A stretch of DNA of 64,000 nt, taken from contig NZ_JAABOP010000001.1 of assembly GCF_010671595.1 (NCBI RefSeq), positions 186,001 to 250,000 of the forward strand, written 5' to 3'. The notes beneath the pieces were generated by a model. It did not search any database. It was not told where the DNA came from and saw nothing but the letters and a program-made list of their open reading frames with translations. The translations under genes and the position numbers were made by a program. Positions 55,866-63,567 of the stretch are shown one piece after another. Numbering within the stretch: position 1 is the stretch's first letter; the number at the start of each line of letters is the position of its first letter. The DNA is from Muriicola jejuensis (GTDB taxonomy: Bacteria; Bacteroidota; Bacteroidia; Flavobacteriales; Flavobacteriaceae).

Positions 55866-57272
55866 ATGCTTGAAATCGCATTGATCATCCTCTACATCCT
55901 TATCGCACTTTCGCTGGTGATCGGGTTGCTGATCAACGGGGTAAAACCTTCCAAGACCCTGGCCTGGCTTCTGGCCATCTTTACCATCCCGGTCGGGGGC
56001 ATTCTGTTGTACATCATGCTGGGCAGAAACCGCAGAAAGAAAAAGCTCTCCCAAATGCGGGAAGGGATTCTGGAGGTCCCGTCCTATTCCATGGATCCGG
56101 CCCTGGAGCAAATGCATCGCAAATACAGGAAACTGATGACGCTCGTTGAATCAGCGAGCCATTATCCCCCTACGGACGATAACGTAGTTACCCTGCTCGA
56201 AGATGGGAAGCAGGCCTTCCACAACATCTTCCAGGCCCTGGAAGATGCCGAAGATTACATCTATCTGCAGTACTACATTTTTGAGGAAGGCGAACTGACC
56301 GACAAACTGCTCTCTCTTTTTGAAAAGAAAAAGAAGAAGGGGGTGGATATCAAGCTGATCTATGACGGCATCGGCAGCTATTCCCTCAGCAGTTCGTACA
56401 TCAAGCGCCTTAAGTCTATGGGGGTGGAGGTTTTTCCCTTTCTGCCTTTCCGCTTTGGCCGTTTCCTGGCCTCCCTCAATTACCGGAACCACCGGAAGAT
56501 CATCGTGGTAGACGGGCAAGTGGCTTTTACGGGGGGCATTAATATCTCGGACCGGTATTTTAAGGGCGATCCCAACCTGGGAAGGTGGCACGATATGCAC
56601 CTCGCCATCAAGGGACCTGCCGTGGCTCATATGGAGCACGTCTTCATATCCGACTGGTTCATGGTCTCCGAACAAAAGATCGAGATGAGGTGTAGCCCTG
56701 ATTCTGCCCGTAAATGGGAAGAGGACACCCTGGTACAGATCGTTCCCAGCGGTCCGGATGATGTCTTTCCCACCATCGAACAGTCCTATCTATCCATCAT
56801 CAACGAGGCTAGTGAATACCTCTACATTACCAATCCGTATATCATTCCCAGCGCAGAGATCATCAAGGCCCTGCAGATCGCTTGCCTAAGCGGCGTGGAT
56901 GTGCGATTACTCGTTTCCGAGAAAAGCGATTCCAAGCTGGTAGACTGGACGGTCATGTCTTATTTCGAGGATTTCTTAAAAGCCGGGATACGCATCTATC
57001 AGTTTCCCCACGGATTTCTGCATTCCAAGATCATTGTGAGTGATGATGAGGTAGCCACGGTTGGCACCGCGAACATAGATGTGCGGAGCTTTGAGCACAA
57101 CTACGAGGTAAACGCCCTGATCTATGACAAAACGGTCGCCAAAAAACTGAAAAAGAACTTCATTATGGATTGTGCGGAGAGCCAGGAGGTACAGCGGGAT
57201 GATATCCTTGACAGGCCGGAATTTCAAAAACTAAAAGAAGGCCTGGCCCGTGTTTTTGCTCCTCTTTTATAA
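55866..57272 (+). CDS. cls: Cardiolipin synthase
   Basis: The 468-residue enzyme has two N-terminal TM helices (about 1-55), then two phospholipase D motifs: NHRKIIVVDG with GGINISDRY, and LHSKIIVSDD with GTANIDVRSF. It joins two phosphatidylglycerols into cardiolipin at the inner membrane. Its length and spacing fit bacterial ClsA/B. It is convergent with the lipoprotein gene (6-bp gap). Confidence 0.95.
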   Translation: MLEIALIILYILIALSLVIGLLINGVKPSKTLAWLLAIFTIPVGGILLYIMLGRNRRKKKLSQMREGILEVPSYSMDPALEQMHRKYRKLMTLVESASHYPPTDDNVVTLLEDGKQAFHNIFQALEDAEDYIYLQYYIFEEGELTDKLLSLFEKKKKKGVDIKLIYDGIGSYSLSSSYIKRLKSMGVEVFPFLPFRFGRFLASLNYRNHRKIIVVDGQVAFTGGINISDRYFKGDPNLGRWHDMHLAIKGPAVAHMEHVFISDWFMVSEQKIEMRCSPDSARKWEEDTLVQIVPSGPDDVFPTIEQSYLSIINEASEYLYITNPYIIPSAEIIKALQIACLSGVDVRLLVSEKSDSKLVDWTVMSYFEDFLKAGIRIYQFPHGFLHSKIIVSDDEVATVGTANIDVRSFEHNYEVNALIYDKTVAKKLKKNFIMDCAESQEVQRDDILDRPEFQKLKEGLARVFAPLL

Positions 57273-57277
57273 AAATA

Positions 57278-57925
57278 TTAAGGTTGTGATCGGTCCCCAC
57301 TCCGAAAGATGAGTTCTTCTGCTTCCATGGCTGAGACCACGAGGTCTATGTATTCATCCATGGTCTGTTCGGCCTCAATGGGATCTGGGACCTCAAGGAC
57401 ACCCCTCCAGATCAGTTCCCTTTCCTTGCCCACACATATACAGTAAAGGGACGTTTCCACGATATAGACCGTAAACTTATCGTAGTACGCGTCGTCGTAA
57501 TAAATGTTCTGATGGCTCAGGTAATCATCCTTGAACCTGCCGTTGCCACGTTCCAGGTCCGACAGCTTTCTGGCCAGGGTCTGCCGGGTCTCTGAACCCA
57601 ATATCTTGGTAAAGAGGATGGCATCGAAGTCTTTGTCGAGCAGGCTTTGTTCCACATCGTCGAGCTCCGCCTCGGATCTCGCGCTGAGTGTAAAATTGAC
57701 GTCGAAGAGATCTATGCTTCCCATGGCCTCTACTCCCTGTTGTTCGAATCTAGCCACCATCCTGGTCTCAAACTCCTGGCGCGCCTCTGGATTGGGTGTC
57801 ATCCCCACGACCAGTACTTTACTCGCATCAAAGAGTACGATGTCCGGATTCTTCCAGGAACTGACCAATTCCGCATCGGAACAACCCAGAAGAAGTAGGA
57901 AGAGGAAACCTGCTATTCTTTTCAT
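57278..57925 (-). CDS. Lipoprotein of unknown function
   Basis: The 215-residue protein has a lipoprotein signal (FLFLLLLGCSDAE, Cys15), followed by VSSWKNPDIVLFDASKVLVV. This resembles bacteroidotal lipoproteins loosely related to DUF4136; I do not assign a family. A likely N-terminal alpha/beta domain is followed by an acidic stretch (YLSHQNIYYDDAYYDK). Its upstream region carries the TGACAAATGTCA palindrome at 58071-58082, grouping it with the stress genes. Confidence 0.65.
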   Translation of the reverse strand: MKRIAGFLFLLLLGCSDAELVSSWKNPDIVLFDASKVLVVGMTPNPEARQEFETRMVARFEQQGVEAMGSIDLFDVNFTLSARSEAELDDVEQSLLDKDFDAILFTKILGSETRQTLARKLSDLERGNGRFKDDYLSHQNIYYDDAYYDKFTVYIVETSLYCICVGKERELIWRGVLEVPDPIEAEQTMDEYIDLVVSAMEAEELIFRSGDRSQP

Positions 57926-58070
57926 GGTCCTTGCTTATGGGTTAATATTTCATTTAACCGACTCAGCGGGTCTCTAGACCATTCACCTCAAAGGATTTCT
58001 AGCTAGAGTACTCACCAATAATCGGAAACTCATCAGTAGATAAGGTATCACCCATATACCTGAATTCCTA

Positions 58071-58082
58071 TGACAAATGTCA
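58071..58082 (-). promoter_or_regulatory. Crp/Fnr-like palindrome upstream of the lipoprotein gene
   Basis: TGACAAATGTCA is a perfect TGAC-n4-GTCA palindrome. On the leftward strand TACCTTAT (58047-58040), a weak -7, begins after exactly 23 nt, the spacing found at the other sites. It lies 12 bp beyond the stop of the coiled-coil gene, and the start of the lipoprotein gene is about 145 bp away, so the leader would be about 110 nt. Confidence 0.5.
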
Positions 58083-58093
58083 TGACGGAGATC

Positions 58094-58516
58094 CTAGCGG
58101 TCCTTATTGTGGCGTTTCTTGAGGATGGTCTGCCCATATCGGAACATTTCCTTCTTTAAATTGAGAAATTCAGCAGTGCATTGTTCCATATCCTCTTTAA
58201 GGTACATATGCTTGTCCTTGTAAGCGGCATCGAGTGTGTGATTATGGAGGTCCAACAAGCCGCTGAGCTGGTTTTCGTGTTCCAAGACCTGTTTTTTCAA
58301 TGCCTTGCATTTCTTTTCTGCCTTGCTCAGATTTTTCTGATGACTCTGTAAGTCTTCGAACAGAGCCGGAGTGTCCGGTTCAAATACATAGGAATTCAGC
58401 AACTTGATGAAAAAGTTGATCTCATCTTGTGAGAATTCTAGTTGGGAGATCCAATTTCTGGATTCCCTGTGCAGGGTATCCAGGTTCATTGTGCTGTTTA
58501 CGACTTCTTTTTTCAT
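58094..58516 (-). CDS. Coiled-coil protein of unknown function
   Basis: The 140-residue protein is almost wholly helical and highly charged, with heptad-like stretches (QSHQKNLSKAEKKCKALKKQ and HMYLKEDMEQCTAEFLNLKK). It has no signal, TM or enzyme motif. The context is the downstream end of the leftward stress operon (61 bp after the MBL gene). Function unknown; a regulator or scaffolding role is only a guess. Confidence 0.65.
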   Translation of the reverse strand: MKKEVVNSTMNLDTLHRESRNWISQLEFSQDEINFFIKLLNSYVFEPDTPALFEDLQSHQKNLSKAEKKCKALKKQVLEHENQLSGLLDLHNHTLDAAYKDKHMYLKEDMEQCTAEFLNLKKEMFRYGQTILKKRHNKDR

Positions 58517-58577
58517 AGGTTCACGTATTACTTTTTATTCTGCATCAATTATTAGGATCGTCTTTTATACGACCCGT

Positions 58578-59939
58578 CTAAACCAGGGAGACGGTTTCCT
58601 CAAGAGAGGGAAGGATCACAGACCAGCCATACTCTTCTTCGATCCCCGCCTTAAGTCCTTCCATGGCTGCTTGTTCTCCATGGATGAGAAATACCTTTTC
58701 CGGGATATTCCTGATATTGCCTAACCAGGTCAGAAGTTCGTTCCGGTCAGCATGGGCAGACAGGCTTTCGAGATGGACCACCCGGGCCTCCACATCGTAC
58801 TCTTTCCCAAAGATCCGTATCCTCCCCTCCCCGTCAAGGAGCTTCCTGCCTCTTGTCCCTTCAGCCTGGTAACCCACCAGAAGGATGGTGGTGTTCTTTT
58901 TTTCCAGGGTCCTGGTCAGATAGGTCAGGATCCTGCCACCACTGAGCATTCCGCTCCCGGCCACCACGATCTTCGGCCTGGGGTCATCGATGGTCTTCCA
59001 GGTATCCCGATAGCTGCTAACCAGGGTCATATGCCTGCACATCGCCTTTAAGTCGGCGTCCGGAATCCTGTGCCAGGCTTTATACTCCCGGAAGACAGAG
59101 AGCACATCTGTACCCATCGGACTATCGATAAAGATCGGTATCCCCGGGATGCGGTTCTTTTGATATAACCTCCACAGGATCAACATCAGCATTTGCAGCC
59201 TCTCTACCGCAAAGGACGGGATCAGCAGGGTGCCCCTTTCCCTGATCGTTTCCTGGGCGAGGGTGATGAGCGTATTTTCAACATCTTCCTCCGGGTGTGT
59301 CCGGTCTCCATAGGTACTCTCCATAAAGAGATAATCGGCCCATTTGGGATATTCTGGATCTCTCAGCAAGAGGTCATCCGGCCTGCCGATATCCCCGGAG
59401 AACACATACTGCTTCCCTCCTATTTTTAAGATCAGGTAGGTCGCCCCCAGGATATGCCCGTTGTAGGTCCACTTTACCGCGACATCGTCATGGAGCTCCT
59501 GCCACTCGTCAAGGGGAACCGAATCAAATCGTTCCATGACAGCCTCTGCTTCTTCCAGGGTATAGAATGGAAGGGCAGGATGGTGCTTGGAATATCCTTC
59601 CTTATTCGCCTTTTCCGCTTCTTCTTCGTGTATTTTGGCACTGTCCCTGAGGATGATCCTGGTGATGGCAAGGGTGGGGGCCGTCCCGAGTACCCTGCCT
59701 TTAAAACCCTGTTTGAGCATTCGCGGCAGGTAGCCCACATGGTCGAGGTGCCCGTGGGTCAGCAGGATATAGCTCACGGCCGGGACGTCTACGGACAGGG
59801 GCCTCCAATTCTGCTCTCTGAGTTCTTTGAGTCCCTGGAACATTCCGCAGTCTACCATGACGGCAAAATCCCCTACGGATACGTGGAATTTGGATCCCGT
59901 CACGGTCCGGGCAGCTCCCAAAAATCGAATATGTACCAT
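58578..59939 (-). CDS. MBL-fold beta-CASP RNA-processing-type hydrolase
   Basis: The 453-residue protein has the metallo-beta-lactamase motif THGHLDHVGYLPRML, later motifs FSGDIGRPDDLL and FMESTYGDRTHP (beta-CASP), and the C-terminal RMMBL segment with LSAHADRNEL. It belongs to the YsH1/CPSF73-like group thought to act on RNA. Bacterial copies are often next to universal stress proteins. It is 15 bp downstream of the ATP-cone gene in the leftward operon. Confidence 0.92.
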   Translation of the reverse strand: MVHIRFLGAARTVTGSKFHVSVGDFAVMVDCGMFQGLKELREQNWRPLSVDVPAVSYILLTHGHLDHVGYLPRMLKQGFKGRVLGTAPTLAITRIILRDSAKIHEEEAEKANKEGYSKHHPALPFYTLEEAEAVMERFDSVPLDEWQELHDDVAVKWTYNGHILGATYLILKIGGKQYVFSGDIGRPDDLLLRDPEYPKWADYLFMESTYGDRTHPEEDVENTLITLAQETIRERGTLLIPSFAVERLQMLMLILWRLYQKNRIPGIPIFIDSPMGTDVLSVFREYKAWHRIPDADLKAMCRHMTLVSSYRDTWKTIDDPRPKIVVAGSGMLSGGRILTYLTRTLEKKNTTILLVGYQAEGTRGRKLLDGEGRIRIFGKEYDVEARVVHLESLSAHADRNELLTWLGNIRNIPEKVFLIHGEQAAMEGLKAGIEEEYGWSVILPSLEETVSLV

Positions 59940-59954
59940 GGCCTTTTTTACTTA

Positions 59955-60794
59955 TCACAATCGGCACAGGTCCCCGATCTCTTTTAAGATCCTCGCCTTG
60001 CGGTTTTCCGAAACACCCAAATGGTCGAGGTAAAACGTATCCCTGATCAGTTGCCTGCAAAGCACGATATCCCGGCTGAGCAGGAACTGTTTTTCGCGTC
60101 CTGAGAGGAGGGTAGACACCGTGATAGGGTAAAGGGCGAGTCGGTCTATCCTGTTCCTCAGGCCGTCCCCCTCGGGAAAATCCCAGCTCAGCAGATATAG
60201 ACCCGCACATTTCCCATACGCCACTGCCTCCTGGGTAAACCTCGTATTGGTGACCACCCATCCCTCATCCGGTCTGATGAATCCGGCTTTGTCACCATTA
60301 TCCGCAGCCTGTACGTCCTTGAATCTTGAGTGTATATACAGGGGTACCTTTACGTTGCAATTCCTCCCTTCCTCCCCGTGAAACTTGCACTCGATCAAAA
60401 AGGTCTTTCCGTTCTTACTGGCCAGAACGTCGATCTCATGAGAGATACAACCCCCGCTCACCACCTGCCCCACTCGGGTCTTATACCCCGAGTATTGCAA
60501 AAGGGTGCTTATGAATTTCTCAAATGGAAAGCCGGTCGGCCCCAATTCATAAATGGCCTTTTTCAATTTGTATTTCGAGGCATAAATCGGCCGTTTACGT
60601 CTGAGCATGGCATAGGCACGGTTGTAGATCTCCTCGGTGCTGATCCCTGGAAAGAGTTCTTCCTCTACCTTTTGAAGGATCTGGTCTACCGTCGTTTCAT
60701 CCGCCCCGCTGGTCCGAAGGGAATCGGCCAGCCTTATAGAGGAAAAGGGGACACTTTCCCCCGAAGATTTTACGATATGGATGCGTTTTTCCAT
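59955..60794 (-). CDS. ATP-cone domain fused to a PD-(D/E)xK nuclease-like domain
   Basis: The 279-residue protein begins with an ATP-cone domain (about 1-90: IHIVKSSGESVPFSSIRLA, YNRAYAMLRRKRPIYASKYK), known as a nucleotide sensor in ribonucleotide reductases and NrdR. An Mrr-like nuclease region follows with Asp122 in HEIDVLASKNGK and Glu135-x-Lys137 in FLIECKFH, the PD-(D/E)xK core. The remaining 130 residues are not recognised. This suggests a nuclease whose activity depends on nucleotide levels, but it is untested. It is 30 bp from the universal stress gene upstream. Confidence 0.82.
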   Translation of the reverse strand: MEKRIHIVKSSGESVPFSSIRLADSLRTSGADETTVDQILQKVEEELFPGISTEEIYNRAYAMLRRKRPIYASKYKLKKAIYELGPTGFPFEKFISTLLQYSGYKTRVGQVVSGGCISHEIDVLASKNGKTFLIECKFHGEEGRNCNVKVPLYIHSRFKDVQAADNGDKAGFIRPDEGWVVTNTRFTQEAVAYGKCAGLYLLSWDFPEGDGLRNRIDRLALYPITVSTLLSGREKQFLLSRDIVLCRQLIRDTFYLDHLGVSENRKARILKEIGDLCRL

Positions 60795-60824
60795 AAACCT
60801 CGGTATACGTCGGTCGGTGTACGA

Positions 60825-61670
60825 CTATTCATTGGGATGGGGCAGCACCAGGAAGGGTATGGTGATATGGAAGCCTATTTTCTTAATGACAGGCTCTATG
60901 AACAACCGTTCCAGAAAGGTGTGCTTATTTTGTACCATGGCCAAAAGATCGACTTTTTTGCTGGCCTTGAAACCATTGATCCCATCGATGATCTCCTGGC
61001 TGGGCAGGTCGTGAAATTCGTGCCTGAGCTTAGAGAACATCCCGGAGAGTCCGCTTTTATTTCGCTCCTGTTGTTCGTTCAGTTCGTATCCGGTAGACAC
61101 ATGGAGCACATGAATGGCCGCGGTATGCATGGCAGCTATCTCCATCAAAACTGACAAGCGGGTGTGCTGGTAATCCACCTCAAAGTCCGTCGGGAACAGG
61201 ATGGCCTTGGGTTTTTCGTATGTATATCCGGCAGGGATCGCCAAGACAGGACAGGGTGCTTTTTTGATAACGTGTACTGTATGTGATCCCAGAAAGATCT
61301 CTTTGGCCCCGGTGGCACCCTGGGTGCCCATGATGATCATATCCACTTTTTCCCTTACGGCCAGGTCGCAGACCTCATCCACAAGCAGATTGAAGACGGA
61401 ATGCACGATGAAGGTGTGTTTGGGATTCTTGAATTTCTTCTCCAGCTTTTTTTTGAGGTCTTCCAGGTTTTCCATGGAAAGGGACTGGTAAATATCTCCG
61501 AGTCCGATCTGTCCGGGACTGTGAAGGATGTACTCGGATTCATAGATGGCCGGGGTATAGGTGTTCAGCAGGTAGAACCTGCATGGCTCGTTCTTAAAGA
61601 GTTCCATCGCATAGGTGATGGCGTTGTAGGCGTTCTTTGAAAAATCGGTGGGAAGTATGATCGTTTTCAT
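60825..61670 (-). CDS. Universal stress protein, two UspA domains (1)
   Basis: The 281-residue protein has two UspA domains. The first (1-145) opens MKTIILPTDFSKNAYNAIT and ends with the ATP-binding type loop IMGTQGATGAKEIFLGSHTV. The second (about 155-281) is degenerate and lacks a clear G-2x-G-9x-GST loop. Such proteins bind ATP or protect cells during stress and stasis. It lies 18 bp after the second USP gene. Confidence 0.9.
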   Translation of the reverse strand: MKTIILPTDFSKNAYNAITYAMELFKNEPCRFYLLNTYTPAIYESEYILHSPGQIGLGDIYQSLSMENLEDLKKKLEKKFKNPKHTFIVHSVFNLLVDEVCDLAVREKVDMIIMGTQGATGAKEIFLGSHTVHVIKKAPCPVLAIPAGYTYEKPKAILFPTDFEVDYQHTRLSVLMEIAAMHTAAIHVLHVSTGYELNEQQERNKSGLSGMFSKLRHEFHDLPSQEIIDGINGFKASKKVDLLAMVQNKHTFLERLFIEPVIKKIGFHITIPFLVLPHPNE

Positions 61671-61688
61671 GACCGGGGAGATTAAACG

Positions 61689-62540
61689 TTAACGCGAAAT
61701 ATTCTGCAGGACGAGGAAAGGGATCTTAATGTGCAGTCCTAGGGTATTCACCGTCGAAGGCATAAGCATGTCCTCCAGGTGGGAGTGTCTGGTATTGACC
61801 ATAATAAGCATGTCGATGTTCTGATGTACGATATACTTGGTGATCGCGATGGTTTTGTCCTTTTCTTCGGTCGTTTCAAAGGTTAGATGGGCCTTTTTTA
61901 GTTCATTCTTCAAAAAATTTTTATTGTCTTCCTGTCTCAGCGACAGCTTCTTCATCGGGTCGATATACAACAGGTGGATGTTCGACCGGAAGGAACCGGT
62001 AAGTTCACAAAGGAGCTTGAGCTCTCTCCTCTTGTAAGGGATGAGGTAATTGGTCGGGAAGAGGAGTTCCCTGGGCGGGTGGTAGACATACCCTTCCGGA
62101 ATGGCCATCACCGGGCACTGTACGTACTTCATCACCATTAGGGTATTGCTTCCGAAAGTGATACTTCGGTCATTGGCAGCCCCCCTTGTACCCATGACCA
62201 CTATATCCGTATTCTCCCGGATCACCAGGTCGTTCACCTCGTCAATAAGGGAACCGAAGGCGGGAATGGTCCTGAAGTTGTGCTGGGGGTTGGGTGAATA
62301 CTCCCTGATCTTGTGCAATAGGTCTTTCAGGGATTTCGCAGATCTTTGTTCTACCTCGTCCTTTTTTTTATTGAGCAGAGCACGGTCAGTGATATTCCCC
62401 AACTGGTAGACCTCATCGGCATAGGCATGGAGGATGAAGATCTCGCTTTGCTCGTACTTGAAGATCTCACAAGCGTATTTAAGCGCGTTGAAGGCATTTT
62501 CAGAAAAGTCCGTTGGCACTACTATCTTTCTCATAACCAT
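61689..62540 (-). CDS. Universal stress protein, two UspA domains (2)
   Basis: The 283-residue protein is a paralogue of the neighbour: MRKIVVPTDFSENAFNALKY (from the second Met) and VVMGTRGAANDRSITFGSNTL mark the first domain, and the second is again degenerate. It is the first gene of the leftward operon (USP, USP, ATP-cone nuclease, MBL, coiled coil), opposite the thioredoxin gene. The shared region holds one Crp/Fnr-like site. Confidence 0.9.
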   Translation of the reverse strand: MVMRKIVVPTDFSENAFNALKYACEIFKYEQSEIFILHAYADEVYQLGNITDRALLNKKKDEVEQRSAKSLKDLLHKIREYSPNPQHNFRTIPAFGSLIDEVNDLVIRENTDIVVMGTRGAANDRSITFGSNTLMVMKYVQCPVMAIPEGYVYHPPRELLFPTNYLIPYKRRELKLLCELTGSFRSNIHLLYIDPMKKLSLRQEDNKNFLKNELKKAHLTFETTEEKDKTIAITKYIVHQNIDMLIMVNTRHSHLEDMLMPSTVNTLGLHIKIPFLVLQNISR

Positions 62541-62590
62541 CCCCTTTGTATAACTTCTTTAAAGATAGTCGATTTCCGACCCCGGAAGTA

Positions 62591-62602
62591 TGATATTAGT
62601 CA
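62591..62602. promoter_or_regulatory. Central Crp/Fnr-like operator between divergent USP and thioredoxin promoters
   Basis: TGATATTAGTCA matches TGAYnnnnRTCA. After 23 nt on the top strand TAGTTTTA (62626-62633) appears, with TTTG at 62604-62607; after 23 nt on the bottom strand TATCTTTA (62567-62560) appears. Both predicted start sites put the operator centre at about -41.5, the class II activator position for Crp/Fnr proteins. Confidence 0.6.
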
Positions 62603-62651
62603 GTTTGAAGTCTTATTTTTTTACCTAGTTTTATGGTCCTTTATCCAGGTT

Positions 62652-62951
62652 ATGAAGAGTAATTTTAAAAAAATAGTTTCATCTGAGATACCTGTGCTGG
62701 TAGATTTCTATGCCGACTGGTGCGGGCCCTGCAAAGTGTTAGCACCCATACTCCAGCAGGTCAAAGAGGAATTGGGCGATTCTGTAAAGATCGTCAAGAT
62801 CGATGTGGACAAAAATGCAGCCATTGCCGAAAGATACCAGGTTCGGGGGGTACCCACCATGATCCTGTTCAAGGAGGGTAAACTCCTCTGGCAACAATCA
62901 GGAGTACTCCAGAAGAACGACATCGTCCGGGTGTTGCGGACCTATACTTGA
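62652..62951 (+). CDS. Thioredoxin
   Basis: The ATG at 62652 (MKSNFKKIVSSEIPVLVDFY) gives a normal 99-residue thioredoxin. The longer frame from 62346 overlaps the USP gene and is rejected. The redox motif WCGPC lies in YADWCGPCKVLAP, and cis-Pro is in RGVPTMILFKEG. It reduces disulfides in the cytoplasm, keeping redox balance; which reductase serves it is unknown. It is under the divergent promoter of the central operator. Confidence 0.93.
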   Translation: MKSNFKKIVSSEIPVLVDFYADWCGPCKVLAPILQQVKEELGDSVKIVKIDVDKNAAIAERYQVRGVPTMILFKEGKLLWQQSGVLQKNDIVRVLRTYT

Positions 62952-63015
62952 AGTCATCTTTACAAAGGTGCCCTGAGGCAGATCAACCTAAGGTGAACCA
63001 ACCGCGGGTCTGTGT

Positions 63016-63315
63016 TCACCGCTTGCTGTAGACCGCCTTCCTTTTTTTAAGCTGACGCTCGAGATCCTTCAGGGTAGCAGCCGCAGCTTTTTCAAAATTA
63101 TCCTCCGTGGAACTGGCAAAAATACGCGGGCCGGGAACCTCCATCTTCATCTCACAGACCTTGTTCTTACCGCTGGAGTCATTGCCGAGCTTGAAGTAGA
63201 CATCGGTACTCAGTATCCAGTCGTATTTTGCGGATATTTTCTCTAATTTATGGGTGAGTAATTCATTCATCGCCTCACTGGTAGGCATGTGTAGGTATTG
63301 AATATTGACGGTCAT
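63016..63315 (-). CDS. hpf: Ribosome hibernation-promoting factor (short HPF/RaiA family)
   Basis: The 99-residue protein matches the HPF/YfiA core domain: MTVNIQYLHMPTSEAMNELL, KLEKISAKYDWILSTDVYFK and FEKAAAATLKDLERQLKKRK. The lack of a C-terminal domain makes it the short form. It binds the 30S decoding centre and stalls ribosomes in stationary phase or stress. Its promoter region carries TGACAATTATCA (63370-63381). Confidence 0.93.
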   Translation of the reverse strand: MTVNIQYLHMPTSEAMNELLTHKLEKISAKYDWILSTDVYFKLGNDSSGKNKVCEMKMEVPGPRIFASSTEDNFEKAAAATLKDLERQLKKRKAVYSKR

Positions 63316-63369
63316 AAATGCGGAATTAATTTACAGGTTCAAGATAGGACTTACCTCCTTGTCTTTTTA

Positions 63370-63381
63370 TGACAATTATCA
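63370..63381 (-). promoter_or_regulatory. Crp/Fnr-like operator of hpf
   Basis: TGACAATTATCA matches TGAYnnnnRTCA. On the leftward strand TATCTTGA (63346-63339) begins after exactly 23 nt, giving a predicted start near 63334 and operator centre at about -41.5, with a leader of about 19 nt before hpf. Confidence 0.55.
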
Positions 63382-63509
63382 GGACCGGGGTACTTGCTAT
63401 TTCTTCTGTTTTTGTTTTTACGGCCCTGTACACCTCCGAAGATATAGAATTTGTAATTTACTTAAAAATACGACAATTTTCGCCAGATCGGCCGGGCTTT
63501 GAGCTAATG

Positions 63510-63521
63510 TGATAATTATCA
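63510..63521 (+). promoter_or_regulatory. Crp/Fnr-like operator of the efflux adaptor gene
   Basis: TGATAATTATCA is a perfect TGAT-n4-ATCA palindrome. After exactly 23 nt TAATTTAG (63545-63552), an imperfect -7, follows; the predicted start near 63557 is 11 nt before the ATG at 63568. Confidence 0.55.
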
Positions 63522-63567
63522 TGGTCTAAGGGTGCTCTCCGGATTAATTTAGACCTAAAATCACAAG

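Noticed and set aside
62346-62951. Thioredoxin as a 201-residue protein
   Set aside because: The extra N-terminus overlaps the USP gene on the other strand and has no family match; ATG 62652 gives a standard thioredoxin.
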